A stretch of 64,000 nucleotides of DNA. Origin: Merluccius polli. Its lineage: Eukaryota; Chordata; Actinopteri; Gadiformes; Merlucciidae. Position 1 is the stretch's first letter; the number at the start of each line of letters is the position of its first letter. The notes under the pieces are model-generated. The model worked only from the letters and a program-made list of their open reading frames with translations, did no database searches and had not been told where the DNA came from. The DNA lies in contig JAOPHQ010000592.1 in the NCBI GenBank assembly GCA_030340625.1, positions 50,001 through 114,000 on the forward strand, given 5' to 3'. Positions 61,638 to 64,000 of this stretch are shown here, piece by piece. Made by a program: the position numbers and the translations under genes.

Positions 61638-64000
61638 ATTTAACATATTAAAGATATAACGATATTAAAGGTTAGCTATTTAACACAACCAGAATATTTA
61701 ATACCCATGTAAACAAACACACACACACACATGCACACCCTGACACACACAGTGCGAGTTCTTCTGTCCATGAAAAATATTTTCCCTAGCGCTACCAAAC
61801 CACCAACCCTTGTTACTGTAAAAGCTATTGAATTACACAGAGCTTTCCTCTTGAAGCAAGAAAGAGAAAAGTGAAAGAGCCCTTTGGCGGGCGACAGCCA
61901 CCAGAGGACCGTGGGACTATTCCAGAACAGCAGGGGTGGATGGCCACACAAGTGAGTGAAGAGGCGAGAGAAAGGCACACCCTCTTAACTGATTGGTATT
62001 CACACACAGGTTGTACTCCCCCCGGTTGCGCTCTCGGTGTAATTGGCTGGCATGCCGGCTGAAAGGAAGCCCTCGAAATGGTAAGTGATAAAGGGCAGTA
62101 AAACATGTGGTTTAAAGTGTTACAGCAGTGGCCCTGGGGATGGTTACAGCTGTACTGAATACCAATCAACATGTTATTTCCCCCAATTTTGACCAACTCT
62201 AGTTGCCTTTTTTTCATGAAGTGCTTTTCGACATTAATTCCAAGATGTCTGAAGGAGACATATTGGAATAATAATACACTCAATATATTCAATAATACAC
62301 TCTTGGTTAGGGGTTGTGGATCTTTTCTACCTGGACCCTATTTTCCCATCCTTTTGGGTCTTGGGGACTAAGGCGGACAACAATTTTTGCAATTGGTCCA
62401 GTATTGAGCGAGAGGGGTTCAGACATCAGCCGCCACATGGACAGAAATGTAGAAACTATAGGGCGTTAGCGGCATCAATGTTAGTCCTAGTGCTTGTTTT
62501 GCCACTGACAGGCTCAGACTGTTATTATAAGTGTCTGACAACATTATGGAAGGGGATCCCTACAGAGAAATGTGTCATTTGTCTTTACCTTTCGCTTGAT
62601 CCGGCCTGTTTGTTATTGTGTCTAACCAAAGTCTCGCCAAGGAGAAGTCTGGGCGAGAAACCAGAAACTGCTATGGGCGGAGTTACGCCTCGTTTCCCGT
62701 TTCGTTACAGGGAGAAACTCATTGGCGCGAGTAGATGAGCTTTTCAAAATGGGATTTTAATAACTGTATTTCTACAGTGGCCATTCTCCACAGTGTTGAT
62801 TTAAAAACTTAACGGACACTTTTTTACAATTTATTACTGCTGGCTGAGCTTGTGTTCGCCAATTATGCGCTTACAGATCCCTGCCTCCAGCAACATGATT
62901 GGTCGAAAACAAATATTTACGAGAATGGAAAACACCCTGTTGAGCTTGTCTGCCATCAGACTTTAGATATTCATCTAAATTCTGATTTGTGAGACTATCA
63001 GGAGTCTAGCAGGCACCTGCTGGCTGCCCTCATGTTCAGCTGGGAACTGTCTGGCTCCCCAACAGAGCTGGAGGTACCCTTCACTCATTACCCTCCAAAG
63101 ACACTTTTGAAGGACAATGCATTGAATTGTACACATTTGAGTCACTGGATCACTGACTGGAGTAGGATGTTGTAGGTGAACAAACACAAACGTATCCATG
63201 GTTACACACCGCCGTGACTGAGCCAGTGAACGGGGCATCGCCTCGCAGAATAGGACCTAGAGAAGTAAGTATTTAGAGCAGCGGTGAAAGCGCTGACACA
63301 AACTATTCCCTGTGAGATTTTATAATCGTGTAGGGGATAGTGTGGGTTCTCAGTGTACTTATTGATTTTTGGTTCTCTTGTTTATAGTCTTCAGCCATGT
63401 GATGGTACACAAGAGAGCACTCGGGTGAATCGAAGTGCATTTTTCAACACACAGCCCCCCAAAACGTACGAATGACACATTAACACATTTTCTCATTACA
63501 AGGTATCTCCACGAGCCGTTTCCATTTCGCTTACTATCGGGCTGGCGGAAAAAAAAGACACTAAGGAACCAGAGTTAGGGCGTGTTCACACCTAGCGTTT
63601 TTTATTTCTGCCAGCGCTCTTTTTACATTATATTCCTATGTAGCAGAGCGTTTTCGGAAAAGCCTCTCTCTGCGTTTTTTTCTCCCGCACCGAGCGTAAA
63701 AAAAAGTTGAAAAAAGTTCAACTGTCAGGAAAAAAGCGCCCAACGTCAGGCGTTTTTTTTGACAACTGACCAATCACAGTTCGCCGCAAATCGCGCATCA
63801 TCGAAACGAAGCACCTGGACTAAATGATGGTCGGCACCTTGCTGCTGCCTTCCCCGAGTGATATCTGCACCCACAAACGTGCAGGTACATGATTCTCCTC
63901 GTCGTCAGTTAGGGCCAATGCAAGTGCCGATCACCTGTTTCTAGCCATTCTATAACAACGATGTAAGGGTAGCCTGGATACGTAGTAGGCGAGTAACGTT

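Larger units (their letters stand above)
58980..64000. other. tex264 intron or flank with repeats
   Basis: I searched the minus strand for the preceding tex264 exon (it should end with the TYIK-type codons before a donor) and did not find it. Apart from the repeats listed, the stretches 61-62.3 kb and 62.4-63.9 kb include repeat-like sequence, for example GGGCGTGTTCACACCTAGCG at about 63579, whose ends I could not define. Confidence 0.45.

Noticed and set aside
62316..62738. A 140-codon plus-strand frame considered as a gene
   Set aside because: Low-complexity hydrophobic middle, no recognised domain, and the DNA has the look of a dispersed repeat; no splice or start support.

Overview
The window reads as nuclear DNA of a ray-finned fish (teleost). 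The genes are split by short spliced introns, the proteins are vertebrate, there is no operon structure, and the intergenic DNA is full of fish-type MITEs, tRNA-derived SINEs and very long dinucleotide, trinucleotide and homopolymer (C/G) tracts. The tract density resembles what is known for codfishes, but the species is inference only.

Layout. 3-3166 (+): isotocin/oxytocin receptor oxtr, missing its start at the window edge. 5569-7270 (-): a three-exon caveolin-2-type gene, tail to tail with oxtr. 7271-16240: about 9 kb without genes, holding a (CA)n tract, a SINE and MITEs. 16241-17527 (-): an intronless orphan GPCR of the gpr61/gpr62 pair, most likely gpr62. 17528-21965: no gene seen. 21966-23596 (-): a five-exon BEN-domain gene, head to head with rrp9. 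24542-30735 (+): rrp9, complete in 15 exons. 32021-47230 (-): grm2, complete coding region in five coding exons, tail to tail with rrp9. 47231-55445: about 8 kb without coding exons, probably containing a non-coding first exon of grm2 near 51.73-51.83 kb. 55446-58979 (-): the last two coding exons of tex264; the rest lies beyond the right edge. 58980-64000: tex264 intron or flank, with a LINE tail.

The genes do not form one pathway. They are a conserved neighbourhood. gpr62, rrp9, grm2 and tex264 are neighbours in the human 3p21 block, while oxtr plus a caveolin matches the human 3p25 OXTR-CAV3 pair. Here both sit within 60 kb.

All exon boundaries were placed by hand from reading frame, GT/AG signals and remembered family sequences, not by alignment software. 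I found no wholly new system. The items most worth a second look are an in-frame 51-bp minisatellite that has copied a grm2 splice acceptor, the unplaced BEN-domain gene, a MITE carrying a helicase-like start, a Tol2-like hAT copy with an exact target duplication and a second element nested in it, and a tex264 C-terminus with no evident LC3-interacting motif.
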